34,581 bases of DNA from contig JAGQRE010000027.1 of the NCBI GenBank assembly GCA_020425695.1, positions 1 through 34,581 on the forward strand, read 5' to 3'. This document shows, piece after piece, positions 21,073-29,041 of this stretch. Position 1 is the first letter of the stretch; the number at the start of each line of letters is the position of its first letter. A model generated the notes under the pieces. It searched no databases. It was not told where the DNA came from and saw nothing but the letters and a program-made list of their open reading frames with translations. This stretch comes from Planctomycetota bacterium (lineage in GTDB: Bacteria > Planctomycetota > UBA8742 > UBA2392). The position numbers and the translations under genes are program-made.

Positions 21073-21852
21073 ATGCGGAAGCTGATACTACCCATCGCGA
21101 TCATGGCGCCGCTGCTGGCTTTGACGGCTTGCGATCGTCACTACAGCCACAACGCTGACGACGATGTCGGGATATCAAACCCGGTTGTTCCGGCCGGCGG
21201 CAGCGACTTTGGGCTGTTGAACCAGTTCGATCACGCCTACGACGACACACGCGACATCAGCAGTTCAAGCGACGAGGACGGTTTCGAGTTCTCGCTATCC
21301 GAAAGCAGCGTGGTCGTGATCACAGCAACCGGCTACGGTGGCTTTGATGCGTTCCTTGATTTGTACGACTTCAATTTCAACTTCATCACCGGCGACGACA
21401 ACGGCGGCCCGAGCCCCGACCCGGCGATTGTCGGCACACTCGGCGCGGGCGACTACTTTGTGGTTGTGGGTGGCAGCGGCTCAAGTACCGGTGATTATGA
21501 CATCGACATCAGCGTCGAGCCCCTTGGCGGATCCGACTTCGGTGTGATGGTTCCGACCGACAGCTTCGTGGACAACGGCGGCGTGATCGACGACGCATTC
21601 GATGTGGACAGCTACATCCTGACAGTACTGACCAACGTAACCGGCGACTTTTATGTGACCACGACCTTCGGCAGTTTCGACGGCAACCTGGAGATCATCG
21701 ACGAGTACGGCGCGCAGTTGGTCTATGACGACCCCAGCGGCAACGCCGACCCGGCTGCCATCAACATTGCCCTGACCCCCGGCACTTACATCGTACGTGT
21801 CGGCGCCTCAAGCGGCAGCGGTGACTACAGCATGCAGATTGACGTGAACTAG
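21073..21852 (+). CDS. Lipoprotein with two PPC-like beta-sandwich domains
   Basis: I choose ATG 21073, with GATGAGG just upstream; the protein then starts MRKLILPIAIMAPLLALTAC, a lipoprotein signal with lipobox LTAC. The 259-residue protein has two similar halves, about 50-150 and 165-258. Each has a D-x-D-x-[FY] start (DEDGFEFSLSESSVVVITAT; DVDSYILTVLTNVTGDFYV), a DLY/EIID strand, then a GTL/TPGTY-[FI]-V-V/R-VG ending and a C-terminal GDY strand. This matches the bacterial pre-peptidase C-terminal (PPC) domain, a binding module of extracellular proteins. It is acidic, with many Asp residues that may bind calcium. It has no catalytic domain, so it is probably a surface adhesion or scaffold protein. 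A terminator follows. Confidence 0.72.
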   Translation: MRKLILPIAIMAPLLALTACDRHYSHNADDDVGISNPVVPAGGSDFGLLNQFDHAYDDTRDISSSSDEDGFEFSLSESSVVVITATGYGGFDAFLDLYDFNFNFITGDDNGGPSPDPAIVGTLGAGDYFVVVGGSGSSTGDYDIDISVEPLGGSDFGVMVPTDSFVDNGGVIDDAFDVDSYILTVLTNVTGDFYVTTTFGSFDGNLEIIDEYGAQLVYDDPSGNADPAAINIALTPGTYIVRVGASSGSGDYSMQIDVN

Positions 21853-21871
21853 CAGTTCCACAGCGGCAGGA

Positions 21872-21903
21872 ACGGCCCTCGCTTACGCGGGGGTCGTTTC
21901 TTT
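21872..21903 (+). terminator. Rho-independent terminator after the PPC lipoprotein gene
   Basis: ACGGCCCTCGC (21872-21882) pairs with GCGGGGGTCGT (21887-21897) using two G-U pairs around TTAC, followed by TTCTTT. It starts 20 bases after the stop. Confidence 0.78.
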
Positions 21904-21990
21904 AACACGTCCCTGTCCGGCTTTAGCGCCTTTTCAAGCGCGCCTTTGCCGCTAACATTCGGTCGCTCACGAACAATCTGGTGTGAATGC

Positions 21991-22680
21991 ATGGAGCCAA
22001 AAGAAGCTTGTGTGAAGGCGTCGGGGATGGCGCTTGCGGGAGACCTGCAAGGCGCTGTTGATATCCTTGAGCCGATTCTGGAGGAGTACCGCGAATTTGG
22101 CCCGGCCTACACGCTGCACGCCAAGGTCTTCCTGATGGCGGGGGATGCCGCACAGCCGATCATCGATCTTGATGCGGCCGAGTGGGCCAACCGAGAATAC
22201 GGAACCTCGGACGACATACTGGCGGTAACGGAACTGCGCGCGATCACCCATGCAGTACGCACAATCTACGCGGGCAAGAACGAAATCGGCGATTGCCGCG
22301 AACAGATTGAACTGCTGATGCGCGAGCGCGCAAACCCGGAGTCATGGTGGTTTCTGCCGGCCGCCTGCTATGAGCAGAACTATAAAGAGAAAGAAGCACG
22401 AGACTGGATTGAGAAGCTGCTGAACTACAGCAGCCTGAAGTCTGCTGCCGGCTTCTTCTTCAAGAAGAGCGGCGGTCTGACGCAACTGCTGGCAATGCCG
22501 AAAGACCCGAAGGAGATGATCCCGGTACACTACGCGCGGCACTATCGGGCCAAACGTGACGGTGATCTCAAGGGCGCTGAGAAGTACCGCAAGCGCATGT
22601 CGGAGTTGATCAGCCCAGAGAGCCTTTGGCGGATTATCGACCTGTACGCCTCAGGGGCTGTAGTTGTGGCTGCTGTATAG
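21991..22680 (+). CDS. Helical, TPR-like protein of unknown function
   Basis: I prefer ATG 21991 (MEPKEACVKASGMALAGDL) over the upstream 21946, whose added residues look non-coding. The 229-residue protein has helix pairs with TPR character (ALAGDLQGAVDILEPILEEY, then GPAYTLHAKVFLMAGD near residue 40) and later helices such as CREQIELLMRERANPESWW and KEKEARDWIEKLL. There is no signal peptide, so it is probably cytoplasmic. The C-terminus is hydrophobic (LYASGAVVVAAV). No named family is recognised. It lies 84 bases before rpmB. Confidence 0.68.
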   Translation: MEPKEACVKASGMALAGDLQGAVDILEPILEEYREFGPAYTLHAKVFLMAGDAAQPIIDLDAAEWANREYGTSDDILAVTELRAITHAVRTIYAGKNEIGDCREQIELLMRERANPESWWFLPAACYEQNYKEKEARDWIEKLLNYSSLKSAAGFFFKKSGGLTQLLAMPKDPKEMIPVHYARHYRAKRDGDLKGAEKYRKRMSELISPESLWRIIDLYASGAVVVAAV

Positions 22681-22695
22681 AAGGCTCGCCACCCC

Positions 22696-22723
22696 TTGAC
22701 GCTAATCTGAACGAGAGTACCTT
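22696..22723 (+). promoter_or_regulatory. Sigma-70-type promoter for rpmB
   Basis: TTGACG (22696-22701) and TACCTT (22718-22723) are separated by 16 bases, a plausible -35/-10 pair. The predicted leader of about 35 bases includes a hairpin (22730-22748) and the GGAGAGA ribosome-binding site. Confidence 0.4.
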
Positions 22724-22729
22724 TTGCGC

Positions 22730-22748
22730 CCCCGTCGAGATGACGGGG
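22730..22748 (+). other. Hairpin in the rpmB leader
   Basis: CCCCGTC (22730-22736) pairs with GACGGGG (22742-22748) around GAGAT. It ends a few bases before the ribosome-binding site of rpmB and could influence translation. Confidence 0.45.
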
Positions 22749-22764
22749 ATTACGGAGAGAAGTC

Positions 22765-23016
22765 ATGTCACGAGTATGCGAAGTCTGCACAAAGCACGTT
22801 CACGCTGGCGGCAGCATCAGCCGTCGCGGTCTGGCCAAGAAGAAGGGCGGCGTCGGTAGCCGTGTGATCGCGCGTAACAAACGCATCTTCCGCCCGAACC
22901 TGAAGAAGATCCGCGTCTGGGTCAACGGTGGCGTGAAGCGTATGACGGTGTGCACGAGTTGCATCCAGGCCGGCAAGGTTGCCAAGCCGCCTGCCCGCGA
23001 CTACCAGCCCCAGTAG
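22765..23016 (+). CDS. rpmB: 50S ribosomal protein L28
   Basis: L28 is a small component of the large ribosomal subunit. The 83-residue protein has the family pattern: CEVCTK near the start, the basic RRGLAKKKGG and IFRPNLKKIRVWVNGGVKRMTVCTSCI. Cysteines 5, 8, 63 and 66 form the zinc-binding CxxC pair of the C+ form. ATG 22765 follows GGAGAGA. It is a single gene with its own promoter candidate and a strong terminator. In many bacteria rpmB is paired with rpmG; that gene is not adjacent here. Confidence 0.95.
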   Translation: MSRVCEVCTKHVHAGGSISRRGLAKKKGGVGSRVIARNKRIFRPNLKKIRVWVNGGVKRMTVCTSCIQAGKVAKPPARDYQPQ

Positions 23017-23031
23017 CAATCCCGATCATTC

Positions 23032-23060
23032 AAAAGCCCGGCCTGCTGGCCGGGCTTTTT
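23032..23060. terminator. Rho-independent terminator after rpmB
   Basis: AAAAGCCCGGCC (23032-23043) pairs with GGCCGGGCTTTT (23048-23059) around TGCT, followed by a T. The A/T ends make it usable from both sides, so it may also end the convergent FHA-like gene whose stop is at 23078. Confidence 0.9.
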
Positions 23061-23077
23061 CTGCTTTTGTGGCCGAC

Positions 23078-24031
23078 TTAGCTTGCTGACTTGAGCACGG
23101 CAACGCTCTTGCGACTCTCGAGATGGCGCAGCCAGTTGGTACGGGCCGTCGGGTAGACGTACTCGTTGTAGAAACGCTGTGAGCTTGCAAAGGCGTCATT
23201 GTAGCGCTCAAGGTAGCGGCGCCACGCGCCGAGATTGCTGAAGAAACGTTGCACGGGCGTCGCCTTGCTGGCGATCGTGGTCGGGTCAAGTTCCATGCGT
23301 ACACGGTCAACGCAGTCTTGAAGCGTTTCAAAGCTCACGAGTTGCAGTGTCGACAAACGTGAGAACCGGCGGCGAACGTCGCGGATCAGTTCATCAACGT
23401 CAACGCGCCCACTAGCAGCGTCATCCAAGCGGCTGAACACCCACTTTTCGAAGGGCTCGCTGCCGGAGTCGCCGGCCGGCATGTCGAACTCAGTCATCAT
23501 GGCTTCGGCACCGCGCTCCATGCGGGCCAGCTCATGCACGAGTGTCAGGAACAACCGCGCGAAACAGGTCTTTGCTTCGCGGTCTTCGGTCGAGGGCACC
23601 GCGGCTGGAGTGGCAGTCGTACCAGCGACCGACTTGCCGGCACCGCCCGCCGCTGCGAATTCAACTCGCTGCCCGTCGATCTCAAGCATCGAGCCGGAGG
23701 TTACGCGCAGTTCAAACTCGCGGTCACTCGCCTGCATGGTTGTGGCTGTTGGCTGAAAACCCTGCGTTAGCAGCACGCTCTTTCGCCCGCGAAGAATTAC
23801 ACGCAGCTTCTGTTGGCCGAGTGTCGTGACCTGGATGTCATCATCCGGTGCGGAGCCCAGCGTAAGCCCGCGAACGCGCTGACGGGGCGAGAATTGGCGC
23901 AGGAACAGAACCTCGCCTGTTTCAATATCGGTGACGCAAACACGCATCAGCATAGTTGTGTGCTCTCCAGTGACCGACGCACGGGGAAGCAACCACAGTG
24001 CCAATACCGAAACTAGGCTGATTGTGCGCAT
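23078..24031 (-). CDS. FHA-like protein of unknown function
   Basis: The 317-residue frame starts at ATG 24031 with a hydrophobic stretch (LVSVLALWLLPRASV) that may be a signal peptide; ATG 23953, with GGAG 11 bases upstream, would remove it and start MLMRVCVTDIETGEVLF. Residues about 45-120 look like a forkhead-associated domain: RVRGLTLGSAPDDDIQV, then LRVILRGRKSVLLTQG and SGSMLEIDGQRVEF. The usual SxxH motif is not evident. The second half is helical and conserved-looking (RFFSNLGAWRRYLERYN, YNEYVYPTARTNWL) but unrecognised. The gene follows tmk by 22 bases on the same strand. Confidence 0.6.
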   Translation of the reverse strand: MRTISLVSVLALWLLPRASVTGEHTTMLMRVCVTDIETGEVLFLRQFSPRQRVRGLTLGSAPDDDIQVTTLGQQKLRVILRGRKSVLLTQGFQPTATTMQASDREFELRVTSGSMLEIDGQRVEFAAAGGAGKSVAGTTATPAAVPSTEDREAKTCFARLFLTLVHELARMERGAEAMMTEFDMPAGDSGSEPFEKWVFSRLDDAASGRVDVDELIRDVRRRFSRLSTLQLVSFETLQDCVDRVRMELDPTTIASKATPVQRFFSNLGAWRRYLERYNDAFASSQRFYNEYVYPTARTNWLRHLESRKSVAVLKSAS

Positions 24032-24053
24032 TGCCGGTACGCTGACGTAACCC

Positions 24054-24803
24054 TTACGACGCGTCGTCGTTACTTGTACCGGCAGACGGTGAGTAGCGCC
24101 GCTCGTCGATGTAGTCGCGAGGGTTGCTGCGCAAGTCCAGTTCGCTGATTACTTCTTCGCACAACTCTTCGGAAGTCTTGTCTTCCCAGTCGTCGCCTGC
24201 TCGCTTGCGAACCGGCAGGTGCATCACGAAGTCACCTTTAATGCGCCCGTAGCGCTTACGAATCTCTTGCAGGAAGTGAAGTTTCTCAGTGCTTTGCGGC
24301 GCGTCGCCATCGGCGAACATGTACTTCTGCCCTTGCTGCTTTACCCAGCGTTGGCCCAAGCCAAGACTGCGTTTGCGCGTACGGGCCAGCCCGAAGCGCG
24401 GGGCGATATCGAGAATCACCAGCAGGTCCGGTGTCGGGTGCCAGCCTTCGTGCCGTTTCAGGATCTCACGCTCGCTGATCCCCATCGCACCCTGGTACAC
24501 GAGGGTGCTGTACATGCTGCGGTCCTGAATCACGTCTTTGCCCTGCATCAATGCGGGCTTCACAATGGTGTCAATGTTCATGCGCCGGTCGGTGACGAAC
24601 ATCCCCAACCACTCGTGAGGTGAGGCCTTAAAGCCCGGGGTACTGAGTCGCTCAAGAATCAGCTTGCCACTGGGCAGGTCCGTCGGCTCATGCGTGAGCA
24701 GAACCTTGCGCCCGCGGGCCTTTAACGCATCCGCCAGCAACTTCACGAGCGTCGATTTGCCCGTGCCGTCGATGCCCTCGACTATTATGAAGCGACCACC
24801 CAT
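24054..24803 (-). CDS. tmk: Thymidylate kinase
   Basis: The enzyme phosphorylates dTMP to dTDP with ATP in DNA precursor synthesis. The 249-residue protein has the P-loop GIDGTGKST (10-18), HEPTD at the position of the usual EPGGT-like element, DRR, the dTMP-site DRSMYSTLVYQG, and TPDLLVILDI before the lid region. It is about 35-40 residues longer than average because of a Ser/Asp-rich C-terminal tail (RRYSPSAGTSNDDAS). Some details (RTRKRSLGLGQRW) resemble archaeal and divergent Tmk forms. The start ATG 24803 has no ribosome-binding site; its upstream bases are a heptamer repeat (24804-24832). Confidence 0.88.
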   Translation of the reverse strand: MGGRFIIVEGIDGTGKSTLVKLLADALKARGRKVLLTHEPTDLPSGKLILERLSTPGFKASPHEWLGMFVTDRRMNIDTIVKPALMQGKDVIQDRSMYSTLVYQGAMGISEREILKRHEGWHPTPDLLVILDIAPRFGLARTRKRSLGLGQRWVKQQGQKYMFADGDAPQSTEKLHFLQEIRKRYGRIKGDFVMHLPVRKRAGDDWEDKTSEELCEEVISELDLRSNPRDYIDERRYSPSAGTSNDDAS

Positions 24804-24878
24804 GGGTTCAGGATTCAGGATTCAGGATTCAGAAACAATAGGCTAGTCGACCCGGCCTGGGCGACTGAATCATGAACC
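24804..24878. repeat. Heptamer-repeat element upstream of tmk
   Basis: Plus-strand units GGGTTCA, GGATTCA, GGATTCA, GGATTCA fill 24804-24831 directly before the minus-strand ATG of tmk. CTGAATCATGAACC (24865-24878) is the inverted counterpart at the far side, ending a few bases from the kinase stop (24882). The unit length and inverted arms match the element at 7362-7425. Confidence 0.6.
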
Positions 24879-24881
24879 GAA

Positions 24882-26600
24882 TTACCACGTACCGCCGAAG
24901 CGCTTCTTGCGTTTGCGGGGCAGACGTGGGCCACCCGGTTGCTGCTGCCCCGGAGGTGGCGCAGGCGGCTGTCCGGCCGGTGCCGGCGGCTGCGTGCCGG
25001 GCATGCCGTAACCCTTGAGACGCGGCTGCCGCTTCTGGCTGACCAGCACCTGGCTGTCACGTTTGACCTTCAGCCCACCAGGCGGCGGGGCTGTGTCAAA
25101 GAAACCGGGCAGCTTGCCCGTGCGGACCAGATGCTCGATGTCTGAAACCAACTGTGCAGCACTGGCCGGGCGGTCTTCAGGACGCTTGGCCATCATGCTG
25201 TAAACCAGCGACGACGTGCTTTCCTGCAAGTCGGGGCGGAAGTTCTTCGGATGCGGCGGCGGTTCATGGATGTGGCGGTACATGACCACTTCCGGCGGCC
25301 CCTCATAAGGGACCCGTGCAGTCAGACAGAAATAGAGCGTTACGCCAAGGCTGTAGATGTCAGCGCGTGTGTCGATGTCCTGTCGCCCCATCGCCTGCTC
25401 GGGCGAGATGTAATTCGGCGTCCCGACCGCCATGCCCTTGGTCGCGCCGACGTCTTCCGCAGCGCGCACTTTCGCGAGCCCCAGGTCAAGCAGCTTCACC
25501 TGACGGTCGCGCGTAATCATGATGTTGTCAGGCTTCACGTCGCGGTGAACCAGTGAAAGCTTCTCTGCATGTTCAAGCGCTTTGGCGACTTGCAGAATCG
25601 CATCAAGCGCTTGCCGCTCGTCCATGGCGCCGCGTTCTTTGACAAGCTGCTGAAGTGTTTTGCCCTCAACGTACTCCATCGCGAAGTAGCACAGTCCGTC
25701 CACTTCACCGGCATCGATGCCGGTGATTACGTTCGGGTGGTTCAGCCGCGCGCTGGCGCGGGCTTCCTGCAGGAACCGCTGTTTGATCGTGGCGTTGGCG
25801 GCAAGTTCTGGTTGAAGGACTTTGATTGCAACCCAGCGGTCCATGCGAACCTGACGGGCCTTGTAGACCGTGCCCATAGCGCCCTGGCCGAGCTTCGCCG
25901 CAAGCTTGTAGCCCTCAATCTTGTCCTGTAGCTGATACATCTGCTGGTAGCTTTTGATCTTGTCGACACTCGCTTTGTCGAGAAAGCCGCGCTGAACAAG
26001 AATCTGGCCGAGCAGTGGTACGCGCTGCCCTTTGGCCAGCAAGGCGCGCTGTACGTTGACGCATTCCTGAATCTGCGGTGGCGTGACCAGCTTGAGGTTC
26101 ACCGCAGCCTGCCCAAAGCTGATGCGTGCTTCGTTGCCGACGGACGTCGGCGGTCTCTCGACTTCGGCCGGGTCCATGTCCTGAGTTTCTTCCAGGCTTG
26201 GGTCCTGCTTCGCGCGGTACTCGATTTCTTCCGGGCTCTTCGGACGCACCGGCTGAGGTACCTCCGTTGCTTCACCGACTGGCTGCTGACTGCTGGTTGC
26301 GCTTCGAGCACGCGCGCTTTGGCTACTTGCTGCACTACGCTGAGCCGGGTTCTGGCTGCTGGCGGCACTGCGCTGTGCAGGATTGCGACTACTGGCTGCA
26401 CTGCGCTGCGCAGGGTTCTGGCTACTGGCGGCGCTTCGTTGGGCGGGGTTCTGGCTACTGGCACTGCTGCCCTGCGCACGGGGCGGTAGAGGCGAGACTC
26501 GAGGCTGCTGGGTCGGCTTTGGCGGCGGCCCCAATGAAACCGTGGGGATCGACGGTGGCGGCGCCTCGTCACCACCACGCTGTTTGTCCGTCCCGGGCAT
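24882..26600 (-). CDS. Ser/Thr protein kinase with N-terminal repeat and MshEN-like region
   Basis: I choose ATG 26600 (MPGTDKQRGG) with AGAGGA nine bases upstream; in-frame starts up to 26807 lack good sites. The 572-residue protein begins with a proline-rich segment, then five 11-residue repeats (SSQNPAQRSAA type, about 48-102), an acidic linker, an MshEN-like module at about 160-221 (GQAAVNLKLVTPPQIQECV...LGQILVQRGFLDK) and a PknB-type kinase from about 230. Catalytic features are intact: GQGAMG, VAIK260V, HRD352-354VKPDN, DLG372-374 and GTPNYISPEQ. The C-terminal tail is Pro/Gly-rich and basic, with no membrane segment, so the protein is probably cytoplasmic. Substrates are unknown. The gene is upstream of tmk on the same strand. 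Confidence 0.9.
   Translation of the reverse strand: MPGTDKQRGGDEAPPPSIPTVSLGPPPKPTQQPRVSPLPPRAQGSSASSQNPAQRSAASSQNPAQRSAASSRNPAQRSAASSQNPAQRSAASSQSARARSATSSQQPVGEATEVPQPVRPKSPEEIEYRAKQDPSLEETQDMDPAEVERPPTSVGNEARISFGQAAVNLKLVTPPQIQECVNVQRALLAKGQRVPLLGQILVQRGFLDKASVDKIKSYQQMYQLQDKIEGYKLAAKLGQGAMGTVYKARQVRMDRWVAIKVLQPELAANATIKQRFLQEARASARLNHPNVITGIDAGEVDGLCYFAMEYVEGKTLQQLVKERGAMDERQALDAILQVAKALEHAEKLSLVHRDVKPDNIMITRDRQVKLLDLGLAKVRAAEDVGATKGMAVGTPNYISPEQAMGRQDIDTRADIYSLGVTLYFCLTARVPYEGPPEVVMYRHIHEPPPHPKNFRPDLQESTSSLVYSMMAKRPEDRPASAAQLVSDIEHLVRTGKLPGFFDTAPPPGGLKVKRDSQVLVSQKRQPRLKGYGMPGTQPPAPAGQPPAPPPGQQQPGGPRLPRKRKKRFGGTW
26295..26459 (-). repeat. Five 33-bp coding repeats in the kinase gene
   Basis: Five tandem 33-base units encode SSQNPAQRSAA, with one Gln-to-Arg change in the third unit and a degenerate fifth (SSQSARARSAT). 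Copy number could vary between strains by slippage without shifting the frame. Confidence 0.8.
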
Positions 26601-26854
26601 GCGGCGCTTTTCCTCTTTAGGCTGAAGCCTTCGTGTGACGTGAGACTCTGGTCGTTTCACGGGATACGCCTTGGGCGGATTCGATCCACCGCCGCCCTCA
26701 GAGGACGCGGACCTGTTACCGTGACTTGGTCCGTTCATAGGCATACTTAACCCAACTCTAAAAAAAGGCGTCGCAACGAACGACTTGCATAACGACGTGC
26801 CCCACAACGCTGACGTACTGTGATTATTGCTTTCCTTACGCCATTTGGCGAGGG
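26601..26854. other. Intergenic stretch without a recognised element
   Basis: These 254 bases lie between the kinase start and the stop of the upstream gene, both on the minus strand. The kinase reading frame stays open back to 26807, so an N-terminally extended kinase is possible. Reading leftward, a T7 run at the position of 26759-26767 follows a weakly paired region (CGTCG...CGACG), a possible terminator. Nothing else stands out. Confidence 0.3.
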
Positions 26855-28375
26855 TCAGCCGCCCTCACGACGGCTCGTGACACCCATCGCACCGCGTGTG
26901 ACAAAGCGTGCATCTTCATAACGAGGCAGTCCGGTTGGCCATTCCATGGGGTCCAGGGCAGCCCGGCGTCCACGATAGGCGTTTGCCTCCAACCACCACT
27001 CCACAAGAAAAGCTTCACTTGTTGAAAACTCTGTCTCGCCGCGACGGGCCTGTGCGCCGAAATCCCTGAAAGAGACGTCGCCAACCATACCGAAGGCCAT
27101 CTCTATGGACTCGAGTTCAGACTTAGTTACTCCAACCAGCGGCGTATCGATCACCCACGCACGCCAGCCCGGCTCAGAAGGCATTCTACGTGGCAGACTG
27201 CGATCACTGGCATCGTCAAGCTTGACCTTGATCGCGTCGTGCCAGCCTTCTTCCGCGATCACAAACATGCGCGCCGACGCGGCTCCACCCTCGCCCAGAC
27301 GGACCAAAGCGCTTGCTTCAACGGTTGCGAGCGGCCGGGTCTGAATCAGCGCCAGCGCGCCGATGCCCGAACAACCAACCAGCAACAATATCTGTGCCGG
27401 CCAGGTTCGCTTGGAAATACGCCCTGCAACTATCGGCACCAGCCCGCACAGCAGCAGCAATCCGCCACCCAACGCCCAAAAGAACGGGGTTGGTGAAGCG
27501 TCGTCCGGCGGCAACGGAGTGGGCGTCGGCGTGCGTTGAGGCGCGAGCCGTGACTCAGGCTTGCCCGCCGGCGCTCTGTCAGCGCCGTACCAGGTGTGAT
27601 CCAGCATTGCGTCCACCAGCACGAGCTGGGCGGAACGACTGCGACGAAGATCCTCAGCACCGAAACGATAAATCGCACCGGGCCCATAGCCGAATCGCTG
27701 CGCCTGCACGTCACGAAAATTGATGATCGTCGGTTCGGCGGGCGGCGGCAGGTCCACCGCTTTCTCGCCAAGGCGAAATGAGCCGACGATCAGGCATGCC
27801 CCGCCAAGACTGCAAAACTCCGCGATTGCCCGCTGCGAACCAGGAGGTAGACGAAGGTCCGAGGGATTGAAAATCACGACTACGTCGTAAGCGTCAAGTA
27901 AACGCCAGTCGCCAAAGAACTCCGACAGTTCAAAGTAGTCGCAAATGGCACTGTTCGGCGCACTCGGCAACACACCGCGGGCATAGAGCGGATCGGTCGA
28001 AAAGACCGCAACGTAGGGTCGAGCGTAATCAGGCTCAATGCGGCGCAGCGGGAGCTTCGGCCGGTATTCATCCACCAGCGCGTCGCCAGGGCCGGACGAC
28101 ACGCTAACCACGGCGTCGTCGGCAACGAGGACAGGTATCACTACCTCTGCGGTTTCCACGCCCGCGACGGCAACCTGCTTCTCCAGTACCACGCCCCCGC
28201 TGACACTTCGAAGTATGATGCTGTCAGTGCCCCCCAAGCCCTCAACAACCACGCGAAACGGCGCATAAGAACCCGTTCGACCGTTCGGCGAGCCCATGAA
28301 ACGGCTCTTCTCTGTATCGATTGTCTGCGCCGTCAGGATGGAACCGAACAGACAAAGCAGAAGCAGCAATCTCAT
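26855..28375 (-). CDS. Exported membrane protein with GATase-like domain
   Basis: Start ATG 28375 has GGGAG five bases upstream and gives a signal peptide (MRLLLLLCLFGSILTAQ). The 506-residue protein has an extracytoplasmic beta-like domain (18-110), then an alpha/beta region (114-240) resembling a class I glutamine-amidotransferase-like fold (YVAVFSTDP, LLDAYDVVVIFNP, IAEFCSLGGACLIVG) without a visible Cys-His-Glu triad, a Pro/Thr linker, and two membrane segments (about 299-318 and 326-345). The C-terminal 160 residues are soluble. Comparable signal-GATase-TM proteins are found in planctomycete membrane operons, but I cannot name this one. Its start overlaps the preceding gene by four bases (ATGA), so the two are coupled. 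Confidence 0.7.
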   Translation of the reverse strand: MRLLLLLCLFGSILTAQTIDTEKSRFMGSPNGRTGSYAPFRVVVEGLGGTDSIILRSVSGGVVLEKQVAVAGVETAEVVIPVLVADDAVVSVSSGPGDALVDEYRPKLPLRRIEPDYARPYVAVFSTDPLYARGVLPSAPNSAICDYFELSEFFGDWRLLDAYDVVVIFNPSDLRLPPGSQRAIAEFCSLGGACLIVGSFRLGEKAVDLPPPAEPTIINFRDVQAQRFGYGPGAIYRFGAEDLRRSRSAQLVLVDAMLDHTWYGADRAPAGKPESRLAPQRTPTPTPLPPDDASPTPFFWALGGGLLLLCGLVPIVAGRISKRTWPAQILLLVGCSGIGALALIQTRPLATVEASALVRLGEGGAASARMFVIAEEGWHDAIKVKLDDASDRSLPRRMPSEPGWRAWVIDTPLVGVTKSELESIEMAFGMVGDVSFRDFGAQARRGETEFSTSEAFLVEWWLEANAYRGRRAALDPMEWPTGLPRYEDARFVTRGAMGVTSRREGG

Positions 28376-28950
28376 GCTCGCTCCCGGTTCGGAATCGCGA
28401 CGGCTACACCGATGCACAGCAGACCAAGCGCAATCAGTGGCCACAGTGTCAGCTCATGTGTCGCAAGTCCCCAGTTTGGAGAAAGCGACTTCATACGTGC
28501 ACCCGATACGCCGCTGTACTCAAGCATCAAGTAGTGCCAGAGCGGTGGCAACCCGAACAGGCACAACAGCGCGACTCGCGTGCGACCGACCCAACTTGAG
28601 CCTACGCGCGCGGCAAGCGACAGCGTGCCGACACAGGCCAACCACACGGCAGCGCTCAGCGACCGTGATTCCCAGCCGAGATCACCCATACTGGCGAACG
28701 AGAAAAGAAGAACCACAGCGGCAGCAGCGGCCCAGCAGGCTGCACCAGTTGTCAGGTTGGAAAGAACCGAATGCCGAGTGCCCAGCACAGGTAGAAACAA
28801 CAGGGGCGCCATGGCCAACTCGGCATGGATCAGCGCCAGTTGAAGCGAGTCATCCAATGCCAGCCCCAGAGCTTCACGAACCGGCTGCAACGCCACCAGC
28901 CCGCCAACGGCGAGCAAGCAAACTGCGACGATCAGTGCGTTGAAGCGCAT
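28372..28950 (-). CDS. Polytopic membrane protein
   Basis: The 192-residue protein has about six hydrophobic segments (for example ALIVAVCLLAVGGLVAL, LAMAPLLFLPVLG, WAAAAAVVLLFSF, SAAVWLACVGTLSLAARV, VALLCLFGLPPLWHYL and LWPLIALGLLCIGVAVAI). No conserved catalytic motif is seen. The stop overlaps the start of the GATase-like gene by four bases, so the two proteins probably act together in the membrane. There is no strong ribosome-binding site before ATG 28950. Function is unknown. Confidence 0.7.
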   Translation of the reverse strand: MRFNALIVAVCLLAVGGLVALQPVREALGLALDDSLQLALIHAELAMAPLLFLPVLGTRHSVLSNLTTGAACWAAAAAVVLLFSFASMGDLGWESRSLSAAVWLACVGTLSLAARVGSSWVGRTRVALLCLFGLPPLWHYLMLEYSGVSGARMKSLSPNWGLATHELTLWPLIALGLLCIGVAVAIPNRERA

Positions 28951-28965
28951 CCCGTTTCTTGACCT

Positions 28966-28996
28966 TTGACAACCGTCTGCCGGAACCTCGTATTCT
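28966..28996 (+). promoter_or_regulatory. Possible promoter for the aldehyde dehydrogenase gene
   Basis: TTGACA (28966-28971) and TATTCT (28991-28996) are good hexamers, but the 19-base spacer is longer than the 17-base optimum. The start codon is 46 bases downstream with GAGGAA in between. Confidence 0.35.
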
Positions 28997-29041
28997 CAAG
29001 CTCACTGCATACACTGACACTGGCTGCACACGAGGAACACC

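Noticed and set aside
26759..26799. T7 run with a CGTCG/CGACG pairing as a terminator of the GATase-like gene
   Set aside because: The stem is five pairs with a 19-base loop, which is too weak to list as a terminator.
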